This document shows positions 33,784-45,400 of a stretch of DNA of 64,000 bases, piece after piece; the first letter of the stretch is position 1, and each line of letters begins with the position of its first letter. Source of the DNA: Pisolithus tinctorius (Eukaryota > Basidiomycota > Agaricomycetes > Boletales > Pisolithaceae); the NCBI GenBank assembly GCA_024663395.1, contig JANFAH010000024.1:248001-312000 (forward strand), in the 5' to 3' direction. The translations under genes and the position numbers were made by a program. The notes under the pieces were generated by a model. That model did not search any database. It saw only the letters and a list, made by a program, of their open reading frames with translations, and had not been told where the DNA came from.

Positions 33784-34885
33784 ATGTCTGCTGGCCATGC
33801 CCCTCATCTCTCCCAGCTCGTACGCGTGGCTACCCCTGACCTGATCAAAGCGGAGAAGACTGCTTTAAAGGCAAGGTTCCTCGTTGCCTCCGCGGCTCTG
33901 GTCACTGAGGCGAGGTGCCTCCCAGATGACAAGGAGGAGCTGTGGGAGGAGAAGGTTACGTGGATGCGCCGATGGGAGGAGAGAACAGTGAGTGGGCAAG
34001 CCGTCTGAGACCCGCAGCATTGACCATCCTCTAGGGGGAGGTGTACCCCATCGTCGAGCGCGGGCAAGAACTGGGCATCGACACCAAGATAGACACAGCA
34101 GATGGACCCACCATCACAGAGGCTGATGAGGCCTACGAGAGGTGGGTGGCCGAGGAGATTGCGCACGGAAAGGCCGACGAAGACGTGCGGATGGGCGAGG
34201 AGACTGCGCAGGCTGTTGGCGAGCAAGATGCGAGTGTCTCGGTGCCAGCAGCGACAGAGAAAATGTCGCATGTCGAGGTTGTAGCCCAGCTGGTTCGAAA
34301 GGTGAGTGTGCAGTTTGTATGATGCAGTAGCAGCTGACACTGGAGTCCCAAGCGATTGTGGCAGACGGTCATTGAGAGCGAGGTCAAGGACGAGCTGAAG
34401 ATCGTCATCCCGTCTGGTTCTATTCTCCACAAGGTGCCCTGCGCGTGTTGCCTGGTCAGGAATGCTGCGTGCATGGGTCCTGTTGGCTGCACGTGCAATG
34501 GCTGCGCGTGGATGAAGCAAAGGTGCGAGAAGTCGATGAAGGCCACGGGAAAGAGAGCACAGGCTGGTGCATTGGTTGGTAAGTAATGATCCCATCTCGG
34601 GAGGTGCGAAGTTAACATTTCGCAGCCCAGGCTTCGAGGTCCATGAAGGCCAGCCCTTCCAAGAGGGCCGTTGACGACGACAAGGTGGAAGTGGTCGAGA
34701 GCCACATGTGCACGAAGGGGAAGGCACCAGTGCGTAGTCAGCTCAATGCCAAGGTCGCGGCCAACCTGTCACAGTCACTGAGGCTGCTTTGTGCTGAGGC
34801 CGCGGAGTCACAGGCCGCATACCTTTGCCTGCAGGTGCACGTTGATCAACTCACCGAAGCTCTGGAGAAGATTGGGGTGGAATAA
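33784..34885 (+). CDS. Gene X: spliced Zn2Cys6-like protein carried antisense in E1
   Basis: Four exons, 33784-33987, 34035-34301, 34365-34578 and 34626-34885, with GT-AG introns of 47, 63 and 47 bases, join to an open 314-codon frame (MSAGHAPHLSQL start, EKIGVE end). Exon 1 and 2 products are charged and helical. Exon 3 holds a cysteine array from residue 183, C-x2-C-x6-C-x7-C-x2-C-x6-C, the spacing of fungal Zn(II)2Cys6 DNA-binding clusters, though basic residues between cysteines 2 and 3 are few. Exon 4 has a basic stretch and a leucine-rich helix suited to dimerisation. It is transcribed toward pol, opposite to the element. The role is unknown: a transcriptional regulator of the element or a captured host gene. 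A homologous copy is in E2. Confidence 0.7.
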
Positions 34886-35584
34886 GAACGTTTATAGTTA
34901 GTTCAGATTGATTGTACCGTCCCATCCGCATGTCAGCGCATACTGCGCTAAATGTACCGCTTTGCTTGCTTCTGTGCGAAGTTGCGAACGACTGGACATG
35001 CTTGAAGATGAGCCATGGGGAAATGTGGTCGTGGTGAGATATGGTGCGCAGGGTACTGCCCGACTTGTCTTCTTCGTGCGACTTTCAACTTCTCTCAGCA
35101 GTATGTCCTCGTGAAACAATCTTGATGGTAGGATGTGACGGATTCTTGAAGAGGAAGCGAAGGGACTGTTTATTGGGTAGCTGGGGCAGTCTTTGTGTAT
35201 CAATTGTAAGGAGACGGAAGGAGAATTGAGGGAAAAATAAATCAAGGGGCGCATGCTGACTGTGTGATCAAAGAGGAAATGCGTGGGGTGGTTGCAAGTA
35301 TACATGGTATAGAGCAGCCAAAGACGGTATCAGCGAGACTAGTAAGAGAGATAGGAGAGACGTTGTTTTGGCTATATACTTATTCAGTGTTTTGTTATTT
35401 TTCTGGACGGTTTTGGACTTTTTGTAAGCGGTTTTTATGTTTTTTGAGCGAGGACTAGCTATCAGTAGAATCACCGGATGAAACCCAGGGTGGAATAGAG
35501 GTCTCCGGACGAAACCTGGGGTAAAACAGATAAAAGGAAATGAACTATGTCTGATATTGGGTGGATCAAGTGGTATGCTGGTCA
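34886..35584. other. Convergent 3' region between gene X and E1 pol
   Basis: No gene seen. The sequence is conserved in E2 (41590-42310). It contains an AT-rich part with T-runs (35390-35450: TTTTGTTATTTTTCTGG, TTTTTATGTTTTTTG), suitable for 3' end formation on the plus strand, and ends at the second pseudoknot-capable motif. Confidence 0.4.
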
Positions 35585-35625
35585 CCCCTGCGGGGGACTT
35601 TGAATGCTGACTGTCCCCAGTCAGC
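35585..35625 (+). other. Pseudoknot-capable motif between gene X and pol of E1
   Basis: GGGGGAC, GCTGAC, GTCCCC and GTCAGC in interleaved order. This is a second copy of the motif beside the 3' LTR, in direct orientation, 2.1 kb away. Confidence 0.5.
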
Positions 35626-35765
35626 ATGGGAGAAGGAACGAGCATAGTAGAAGAAGCTGCAGGGAGGCAGGCGAGGCCGCGGAAAGAGGTATGGGTATCA
35701 TGGGAGAAGAGGGTACGGGGGAATAGCGCGATGGACAAACTGTGGATACTGGAAAGGACGGATAG

Positions 35766-38700
35766 TCAGCTGTCTGTGGAAAAAGCCTCCACATCATCAT
35801 CAGTGGGGTCATCCTCAGCCTCTTCAAGAAGGTGGTCTAGTTCTTCATCATCCAGCCTGGTAACGCGAGTCACAGTTGCACGGGTTTGAGACTGTGGGTG
35901 GTAGGGAAGTAAGCAGAATGCAGCGAAGCGGAGTTTGGAGATGGAGCCATCCAACTCAGCCAGCAGGTATGAACCCCCAGTGGTCCGACAAAGGACGACC
36001 ATGGGACCAGTGTACCGCAGCTTCGTCTTCCAGTTCAGTTCTTTCTTGACGTGGGAGTTGCGAACGAGCACAAGGGTGCTGGGAGCGAAGTTATGGTCTT
36101 TAATGCGATGCTGAAAGGCAGTTTCGAACTGCTGGATAGACTGAAAGCGTGCATGGAGGACATTGCCGCAGACCTGGTCTAGGTCATCCTGACGCTTCTG
36201 TAACTGGTGCGCTCACCAAGCTATCAGTTCTGTGGTAGTCAGCGGTGTCGCATCATCGCGGGATAGGGGTAAAAGGAAAGTAGCCTCAGCAAGGTCGAAT
36301 GGGAACAGCGGTTCAACACCATGTACCATGAAATAAGGGGATAGACCCGTGGATTTCAAAATGGTGACCCGCTCGGCCCAGAAGACGGAGTGCACAACGG
36401 TGTGCCAGCAGCGATCATCGTTCTCGCAGCTCTTCATGATAGCCTCGCGAACATCATAGTGGCGGCACTCTACAATGCTGTTAGCCTGAGAGTTGTAAGG
36501 AGAGATACGGATGTGACGGATATGATATTGTGTGGCTAGGGCATCTAAGGCTTGGACGAATGCGGGACCATTGTCGGTGACAATCTCGGTGAGCGGACCC
36601 CAGTGGCATAGAATGTCCTCGAAGATGAAGGACGCAAGCACGGTACTATTTTCTGCATGCAACATATGCCATTTGGGATAAGAGGTGAGTGTGCAACGAG
36701 CCTGTACTATGTAGCGGTAGCCACCGGCTTTGGGCATCAGCATTGTGTCAATGTGAGCTTTATGAAACAGTCCCCCTATCATGGGTACAGTGGGGGGGAT
36801 ATGAAGCTTCTGCGTCTGGCAGATCTGGCATTCGTGACAAGTGCGGACATACCACTTCACGTCCTCAACAAGCAGAGGCCACCAAAAGTGGAGGAGAAGG
36901 CGTGTGCGGACCGTGAAGACACCTTTGTGCCCGAGGTCGTCATGCACTTCTTTGATGAGATGGTACTGCTTGGATTCATCGACGACTAGCTGGTGCTGTC
37001 CATGCAGTTCCCTATGCCATAAGTTACCATCTAGGAGGAAGAAGCGGCTGGCCGAATTAAAGAAGGATGAGTACTGCACATCAGTAAGGTCAGGAGGATG
37101 CTCGCGGGTCGCGAGGAATGCGCAGATCATTTCTATCTTTGCTTCGCGTGCCCAAGCTTTCATGGACCATGGAATGGCAGGGTCGTCTGGGGTATCAGAA
37201 GGGTTATTAGCATCAGCAGTCGCAGAGAATGCGAGATAGAAGGATGCAGGTGGCGGGAGGCTTGCCTGATGGTAAGCAGGTGGTGGTAGGGAATGCTGAT
37301 CTTGACTGGAAAGTGACATAGGAGGCGGGCAGTCATTGACAACCTGTGTAGAGAAGGAATAAAAATGGTCTAGCCAATCCTCATGGTCGTCATCCTTGGG
37401 CGGGTCAAGCTCCAACCGTGGACAGCAGGACAAGCCATCAGGGCCAGCATGCCTATCTGCGGGAACGTGGATGAGTTTGAACGAGAAAAGGAGGATGCCA
37501 GTGATCCAGCGATTGATCGTCATGTTAGGCTGCAGATCTGGGTTATTTATCATACCCTTAATATACTTCGCATCTACCTCCACAGTGAAGTTAGTGAGGC
37601 CGAAGATGTATATGCATACCGCGCGGAAGAGACTGTACAACTCAAGCTTAGCCTGAGAGTAGCGGCTTTCCACTTCGTTGAGGGTGATGGATCCAAAGCG
37701 ACTTGGGTACCGTCTGCCATCTTTGCCGAGCTGGTAGAGGATGTAGCCAACTGCAATGACCGATGTGTCAACTGCTAAAATTACTTCGCGACCACACTCA
37801 TAGTCAATCCTTCGGAGTGCAGGGGACTTTACAATTTTGTCCTTGAGTCGTTGCATGGCAGCGCATTGCGGTTTGTCCCATGTGAATGGTATGTCTTTCC
37901 ACGTGAGCGTGACTAGTGGCCATGCAATCTTGGCGAAATCTTTGATGAAGATGCGTAGTACTCCGCAGACACCAAGGAAACCACGGACCTGTGTCAGGTT
38001 GCAGCACTCAGGCCAGTCGCGGCTCTTCTGCACTTTGCTTTCCTCAGGAACGTGACCTTCAAAGGTGCACTTGTGGCCAACGATCACAGCGGACGGAGCA
38101 GCTAGCACGAACTTCTTTGCTGAGACGGTGGCTCTGACGTTCTGCAAACACTGAAGGATACGGTTAACGACTATACAGTGGTTCCAGATAAATTTCCGAA
38201 TCCCAGGATTCTCCAGGATAGTCACATAGGACCCGTCTGCGTGCTGATAGCAGGTGGTCTCAGATTTTACGGGGACGTCATCTATGAAGGGCAAGGTATG
38301 ATGTGGGATCTCATCCTGGAGAACAAATGCAGTATCTCCCTGGTATACCTGGACTGCGTTCGCATGACCTTGCGGCAGAGTAGTAAGCCGGTGCAGCCCG
38401 AGCAGGGTACCGAAAGTGGTGAGGTCACGGGAATCCACGTGAAGTGCGCACTGGTCATACCCGGAGTAGAGGTCCATCATCGCATATACCGCGTACCTGG
38501 CAAAGGATTCTGCGAGATGTTCTACAAAGGGTGGAACGGACACGTCATGGATGGTCACTGCATTCAGGGGCTGTAAGTCATGCACAAGGCGAAGAGACTT
38601 TCCATCTTTCTTTACTATGCAGAACCAGTGGGAGCAGTAAGCCGCTGTAGAAGGTTCATACATGCCGGACTTGATGCGATCTTTAATCATGTCTATGACT

Positions 38701-39368
38701 TGGGCATGGATCGCATTCGGGATAGGGATATTGCATTGGACCCAAGGTGTGTGCGGAATCGTAGGAATCTTTACTGGCAGAAAATACCGTTTGTCTAGGT
38801 GTCCGTGCTCTGTAATGTCCCAAGCGAATGCAAGCTCATGGACCGAAACGAGCCAAGTTACGAGTTTAAGTTCTTCTGGCCAAAGCCAATCTGCAGGATC
38901 AAGGTCAAGTTCTGCAGCCCATTCGGCAGTGAAGCGGATGCCCAGAGCGAAGTCTGGTGGACAGGTTGGCAGTGGTTGGAGACCAGTGAGCGGGTCGTCA
39001 GGCAGGCTGCACACGATGCAGTATTCTTCCGCCATCGGGGCAGGTACCATCCGAACCTTCTTGGCAACTGGCTTGTAAATGAGGGTGCGAACTGCGGGAT
39101 CTAGTTGATAAATGCTGCTGAATGCGGCTATAGCAGAGGGGTTTAGTATTGTCTGAGTGGAAGAGAGGAAAGCGAAAACAGGTGAGGGTATTCTGGTGGG
39201 TATGTTCCGTGGTACGGGTGCCGCGGGCGAAGAGAAGTTTGTCGAAGTAAAGGCTAATGATGAGACTGTAGGACTGAGGAATGGATAACAGCAGCTAAAT
39301 AGGAAACAGGACGTTTTAGTAGGCTCTCCCTGACCATTTGGTGGATCATCGATATTCAAAAACCCCAT
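35766..39368 (-). pseudogene. Pol of E1, full length with one TGA
   Basis: A frame from ATG at 39368 to 36213 (1051 codons), then, after one TGA at 36213-36215, the same frame continues to 35766. Total length is close to the intact 1203-codon pol of E2. Domain order is RT (MMDLYSGYD, FIDD), RNase H (LAVDTSVIAVGYIL, KLELYSLFRA), integrase (HDDLGHKGVF, CHECQIC, IVTDNGPAF, ISPYNSQANSIVE), GPY-like module (RYTGPMVVL) and acidic tail. A small in-frame deletion relative to E2 lies in RNase H (FRAVCIYIFG against FRALRAVRVYIFG). The ATG overlaps the Gag end in the -1 frame. Confidence 0.9.
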
Positions 39369-39519
39369 TCGACTATACTTTGGTGGCTATGGCAGTGCTT
39401 GCCACATTTACAGTGCGGACAGCCCTCGTGCCACGGGCGCATGGGCAAAGTGTACTCACGGCCGTTGTTCGGGTCTCAGAGAGTGATCCGCTGTCCGCCG
39501 TCAGGATAATCATTTGTTA
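39356..39519 (-). pseudogene. 3' end of E1 Gag-protease, cut off by E2
   Basis: The last codons of E1 Gag-protease (NDYPDGGQRITL, CPHCKCGKHCHSH, ending IVEWGF and TGA). They join, after removal of E2 and one CCGC, with the Gag region starting at 49501. Confidence 0.85.
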
Positions 39520-39523
39520 CCGC

Positions 39524-40178
39524 TGTAGGAAAAGTCCAAGTAGCTGTATAATACAAGCTAGATGGCTTAGATAACAACAATAATAAATGAAGGGAACGAA
39601 TTGCTCGTCCCAAGGGATTCTGGACTGTCGAGACTAGAAGGTGAGACCCGGCACTTTGTAGCAGTAGTGGTTCGTGACGTGCATGGTGTGGCCTGCGGGA
39701 TAGTACTGGCGATGCGAGTGGTGCGAGCGGTATACGTAGTTCATGCGCGGCGGAATGCGAGACGTGTGGTGTAGACAAAGTGTAAAGGAAACTTGTGGTG
39801 ACCTTCCGAGTGCCAAAAGGTATCCTTCTGTACCTAAGTACAGGGCTTTATAGTCCAGACAAACCCGGAACCTAAGTAAGACAGGGTACAGTAAGGGAAA
39901 GCCGTGCGACAGCGCGTACACAGAAGACAGGCCAAAACAGAGGCCAAGGGTATACTACAAGCACTAAAGGAATAGAGGCCATGGTAAGAGAAAGAGTCCG
40001 AGGAAAAACAACAACCAGAGCACAGCGGCCGTGGGTATAGCATTGCGCGAGAGGGAGCGAGGGCGTGGGAAGGTAGCGCGCGAACAATGGTGAATGCGAG
40101 AGGGGAGCGGATGTAACAGTAGTCACGGAACGGTTAATGATAGGGGCTTACGCATCCAGGGAATGCGGATTCCTCACA
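39524..40178 (-). repeat. 3' LTR of E2, 655 bases
   Basis: On the plus strand TGTAGGAAAAG to GATTCCTCACA. Differences from 48846-49500 are nearly all transitions, many at CpG. Confidence 0.9.
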
Positions 40179-40180
40179 CC

Positions 40181-40218
40181 TGCAGGGGACTTAGATGCTG
40201 ACTGTCCCCGGTCAGCCA
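40181..40218 (+). other. Pseudoknot-capable motif next to the 3' LTR of E2
   Basis: GGGGAC-TTAGAT-GCTGAC-T-GTCCCC-G-GTCAGC: two perfect six-base stems in interleaved order. It occupies the place where a polypurine tract is expected on the minus strand; no clear polypurine tract is seen. Confidence 0.55.
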
Positions 40219-40489
40219 CGTGGCGTGGAGGACATAAATAGCTTGCCGCGTGGTGATGGCAATGGTGTGGTGCCAAGGGTTCGAGAACACCGGATGATTC
40301 CGCATGGAAGCGAAGCAAGTATAGAGCCGAGGGACGCGAGAAGGCCATTGAATACCACGTATAGGCGTCCGGACCGATGACATAAGCGCCTCATGGCCGC
40401 TAAGTATATATTTGTCAGTGCGCAGCTCAAACCTTCCCATCGATTTGATTCCTTCCCCCTCATCAATCACCCTTTCTATCGCTCTAGTC

Positions 40490-41589
40490 ATGTCTGCTAA
40501 CTGTGCCCCTCGCCTTTCCCAACTCGTTTGTGCGCCTACTCCGGATCCCGTGGAGGCTGAAAAGGCCTCCTTAAGAGAGCAGCTTGCAGCTGCGTTGGCA
40601 GGGCTCGTGGCTGAGGCGAAGTGCGCGCCTGACGACCAGGAGGACATGCGGGAGGAGAAGACGACATGGTTGAGGCGCTGGGAAGAGAAGACGGTAGGTG
40701 GTTCGTATGGTGACCTGGCCGTGTGATGCTGACGAGCCCGCAACAGGCAGTACTGATGCCTCTGGTCGAGCGAGGGAAGGCTCTTGGGGTGTCCGTGTGG
40801 GTTGACGCAGAGGATGCCTCCACGCTGGCAGAGGCTGATGATTGGTACGAGCAGTGGACCGCGGAGGAGGCCGAAGCACGCGTGAAGGCAGAGCAAGATG
40901 TCCAGATGGGTGAGGAGACTGCGGCGGAGGTTGGTAATGAAGGCACAGGGCTGAAAATGTCCCATGTGGAGGTCCCTCAACCGGCTCGCAAGGTAAGTGA
41001 GTCTAAGCAGTTCGCAACGTCGTGGAAACCATGCGGATTTCCAGCGTTCGCGACAGACCATTGCGGAGAGCGAGGACGAGGCAGGACCGAGGGTCACGAT
41101 CCCGCCCGGGTCGGTTCTGCACAAGGTGCCATGCACGAGGTGCTCGGTGAAGAATGCAGTGTGTTTCGGTCTGGAGGGTCAAACATGCGATGGCTGCATG
41201 TGTATGAAGCAGGGGTGCGAGAAGTCGACGAAGGCCACAGGAAAGCGGGCGCAGGCTGGCACATCGATTGGTAAGTGATGAGTGCGTTTCAACGCGACCG
41301 AGACTAATCCACTGCAGCGCGATCCTAGAAGGCTCCTAAGGCCAGTCCGTCCAAGCGGGCTCACAACGATGACGACGACGATGACATTGTGGAGGTGGTC
41401 GAGAGCAGAACCCGCAGGAAGGGCAAGACCTCTGGGCACAGTGTGGTGAGCAACAAGACCATGACAGACCTTTCGCAGGCTCTCGCAATGGTAAGGGCCG
41501 AGGCGGTGGCCACGCATGCAGCCAACCTTCGGTTGCAGGTGCGCATCGAGCAGCTTGCAGAGGCGCTGGCAGAGCATGGGATCGAGTAG
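40490..41589 (+). pseudogene. Gene X copy in E2, premature TAG in exon 4
   Basis: Exons 40490-40693, 40747-40992, 41057-41270 and 41318-41589 with GT-AG introns of 53, 64 and 47 bases match the E1 gene. The cysteine array is conserved with the same spacing (CTRC, then C, then CDGC, then C) in exon 3. In exon 4 the fourth codon is TAG (context RS-stop-KAPK), probably from CAG; the rest stays open to TAG at 41587-41589. Exon 2 is 7 codons shorter than in E1. If translated, the product ends soon after the cysteine cluster and lacks the leucine-rich tail. Confidence 0.7.
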
Positions 41590-42310
41590 GCCGTCGTGTA
41601 GTATGTATGTTTGTTTCCACATCACCTGTCGTACCGGGATCATTCTGCGCCTTATGCGTGGGAAAACACATTGTTCTGGCCCGTTCTGTGTGGTTGCGAA
41701 GCAGGGTACCACGAAAGATTTCTGTCTGCTCAGCATGGAACTGGCCCCAAATCGGCCGTGGTATGGTAGAGTGTGTGGGGTACTGCCTGACTTGTCTTCT
41801 TCATGCAACTTTTGACTTCTCTCAACAGTAAGTCCTCGTGAAGCAATCTTGATGGTAGGATGTGACGGATTCTTGAAGAGGAAGCGAAGGGACTGTTTAA
41901 TGGGTAGCTGGGACGGTCTTTGTGTATCAAATGTAAGGAGATGGAAGGAGATTTGAAAGAAAAGTAGATCAAGGGGCGCACGCTGACTGTGCGATCGAAG
42001 AGGAAATGCGTGGGGTGGTTGCAAGGATCCGCAGTATAGGGCGGCCGAGGACGGCATCAGCGAGACTAGTAAGAGCGATAGGAGAAATGTTGTTTTGGCT
42101 ATATACTTATTCAGTGTTTTGTTATTGTTCTGGACAGCTTTGGACTTTTTGTAAGCGGTTTTTATGTTTTTTGAGCGAGGACTAGCTATCAGTAGGATCA
42201 CCAGACGAAGCCCGGGGTGGAATAGAGGTCTCCGGATGAAACCTGGGGTAAAACAGATAAAAGGAAACGAACTATGTCTGATATTGGGTGGATCAAGTGG
42301 TATGCTGGTC
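41590..42310. other. Convergent 3' region between gene X and E2 pol
   Basis: No gene seen. Colinear with 34886-35584, with the same T-rich stretch (42120-42175). Confidence 0.4.
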
Positions 42311-42352
42311 ACCCCTGTGGGGGACTTTGGACGCTGACTGTCCCCAGTCAGC
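42311..42352 (+). other. Pseudoknot-capable motif between gene X and pol of E2
   Basis: GGGGGAC, GCTGAC, GTCCCC and GTCAGC in interleaved order, as at 35585. On the minus strand it is followed by GGGGTGACCAGC. Confidence 0.5.
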
Positions 42353-42492
42353 ATGGGAGAAGGAACGAGTGTAGTAGGAGAAGCCACAGGGAGGCAGGCG
42401 AGGCCGCAGAAAGAGGTATGGGTATCGTGGGAGAAGAGGGTACGGGGGAATAGCGCGATAGACGAACTGTGGATACTGGAAAGGACGGATAG

Positions 42493-45400
42493 TCAGCTGT
42501 CTGCGGAGAAAGCCTCCACATCATCATCAGTGGGGTCATCCTCAGCCTCTTCAAGAAGGTGGTCTAGTTCTTCATCATCTAGCCCAGTAATGCGAGTCAC
42601 GGTTGCACGGGTTTGAGACCGTGGGTGGTAGGGAAGTAAGCAGAATGCAGCGAAGCAGAGTTTGGAGATGGAGCCATCCAACTCGGCCAATAGGTACGAG
42701 CCCCCAGTGGTCCGACGAAGGACAACCATGGGACCGGTGTACCGCGGCTTTGTCTTCTGGTTCAGCTCTTTTTCTACGCGGGAGTTGCGAACGAGCACGA
42801 GGGTGCCGGGAGCAAAGTTATGGTCTTTAATGCGATGCTGAAAGGCGGTTTCGAACTGTTGGATAGACTGGAAGCGTGCGTGGAGGACGTTGCCGCGGAC
42901 CTGATCTAAATCATCCTGACACTTCTGTAGCTGGCGCGCATGCCAAGCAATCAGTTCTGTGGTAGTCAGCAGTGTTGCATCCTGGCGGGATAGGGGTAAG
43001 AGGAAGGTAGCCTCAGCGAGATCAAACGGAAACAGTGGCTCGACACCATGCACCATGAAGTAAGGGGATAAACCCGTAGACTTCAGAATGGTGACCCGCT
43101 CGGCCCAGAAGACGGAGTGCGCAACGGTGTGCCAGCAGCGATCATCGTTCTTGCAGCTCTTCATGATAGCCTTGCGAACATCATAGTGGCGGCGCTCTAC
43201 AATGCTGTTAGCCTGAGAGTTGTAAGGAGAGATATGGATGTGATGAATATGATATTGCGTGGCTAGGGCGTCTAAGGCTTGGACGAACGCGGGACCATTG
43301 TCAGTGACAATCTCGGTGAGCGGGCCCCAGCGGCATAGGATGTCCTCGAAGATGAAGGATGCGAGCGCGGTACTATTTTCCGCGTGCAACATACGCCATT
43401 CGGGATATGAAGTCAGCGCACAATGGGCCTGTACTATGTAGCGGTAGCCGCCGGCTTTGGGCATCAGCATCATGTCAATGTGAGCTTTATGAAACAGGCC
43501 CCCTATCATGGGTACAGTGGGGGGGATATGAAGCTTCTGCGTCTGGCAGATCTGGCATTCATGACAAGTGCGGACGTACCACTTCACGTCCTCGACAAGC
43601 AGAGGCCACCAAGAGCGGAGGAGAAGGCGTGTGCAGACCGTGAAGACACCTTTGTGCCCGAGGTCGTCATGCGCTTCTTTGATGAGATGGTACCACTTGG
43701 ATTCATCGACGACTAGCTGGTGCTGTCCGTGCAGTTCCCTACGCCATAAGTTACCATCTAGGAGGAAGAAGCGGCTGGCTGAATTAAAGAAGGATGAATA
43801 CTGCACATCAGTAAGGTCAGGGGGTCTCTCATGGGTCGCGAGGAATGTGCGGATCATTTCTATCTTTGCTTTGCGTGCCCGAGCTTTCGCAGACCATGGA
43901 ATGGCAGGGTCGTCTGGGGTATCGGAAGGGTTATTAGCATCAGCAGTTGCAGAGACCGCGAGATAGAAGGATGCAGGCGGCGGGAGGCTCGCCTGATGGT
44001 AAGCAGGTGGTGGTAGGGAATGCTGATCTTGACTGGAAAGTGACATAGGAGGCGGGCGGTCATTGACAACCTGCGTAGAGAAAGAATAAAAACGGTCTAG
44101 CCAATCCTCATGGTCGTCATCCTCGGGTGGGTCAAGCTCCGACCACGGACGGCGGGACAAGCCATCAGGGCCAGCATGCCTATCTGCGGGAATGTGGATG
44201 AGTTTGAACAAGAACAGGAGGACGCCTGCGATCCAGCGATTGATCGTTGCGTTAGGCTGCAGATCTGGGTTATTTATCATGCCCTTAATATACTTCGCAT
44301 CTACCTCCACAGTGAAGTTAGTGAGGCCGAAGATGTATACGCGTACCGCGCGCAACGCGCGGAAGAGACCGTACAACTCAAGCTTGGCCTGGGAGTAGCG
44401 GCTTTCCACTTCGTTGAGGGTGATGGATCCGAAGCGACTCAGGTACTGTCTGCCGTCTTCGCCAAGCTGGTAGAGGATGTAGCCAACTGCGATGACCGAT
44501 GTGTCAACTGCTAAAATTACTTCGTGACCGCACTCATAGTCAATCCTTCGGAGTGCGGGGGACTTTACAATTTTGTCCTTGAGTCGTTGCATGCCAGCGC
44601 ATTGCGGTTCGTCCCATGTGAATGGTACGTCTTTCCGTGTGAGCGTGACTAGCGGCCGCACAATCTTGGCGAAATCTTTGATGAAGATGCGTAGCACTCC
44701 GCAGACACCGAGGAAACCGCGGACCTGTGTCAGGTTGCGGCACTCAGGCCAGTCGCGGATCTTCTGCACTTTGCTTTCTTCAGGAATGCGACCTTCAAAG
44801 GTGCACTTGTGGCCAACAATCACAGTGGACAGAGCGGCTAGCACGAACTTCTTTGCCGAGACGGTGGCTCCGACGTTCTGCAAATGCTGAAGGATACGGT
44901 TAACAACTATACAGTGATTCCAGATAAATTTCTGAATCCCAGGATTCTCCAGGATAGTCTCATAGGAGCCGTCTGTGCGCTGATAGCGGGTGGTCTCGGA
45001 TTTCACGGGGACGTCATCTATGAAAGGCAGGGTATGGTGTGGGATCTCATCCTGGAGCACAAATGCAGTATCTCCCTGGTATACCTGTACCGCATTCGCA
45101 TGACCCTGCAGCAGAGTAGTAAGCCGATGTGGTCCGAGGGGGGTACCGAAGGTGGTGAGGTCGTGGGGATCCACGTGAAGTGCGCGCTGGTCATACCCGG
45201 AGTAGAGGTCCATCATCACATACACTGCATATCCAGCAAAGGATTCTGCGAGGTGTTCTATGAAGGGCGGAATGGACGCATCGCGGATGGTCACTGCATT
45301 CAGGGGCTGTAAGTCATGCACAAGGCAAAGAGACTTTCCGTCTTTCTTTACTACGCAGAACCAGCGGGAGCGGTAAGCCGCTGTAGAAGGTTCATACATG

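Noticed and set aside
36657..37239. Plus-strand frames of 110-132 codons inside E1 pol, and equals in E2 (43423-43966)
   Set aside because: They mirror the conserved pol codons on the other strand and have no promoter or motif.
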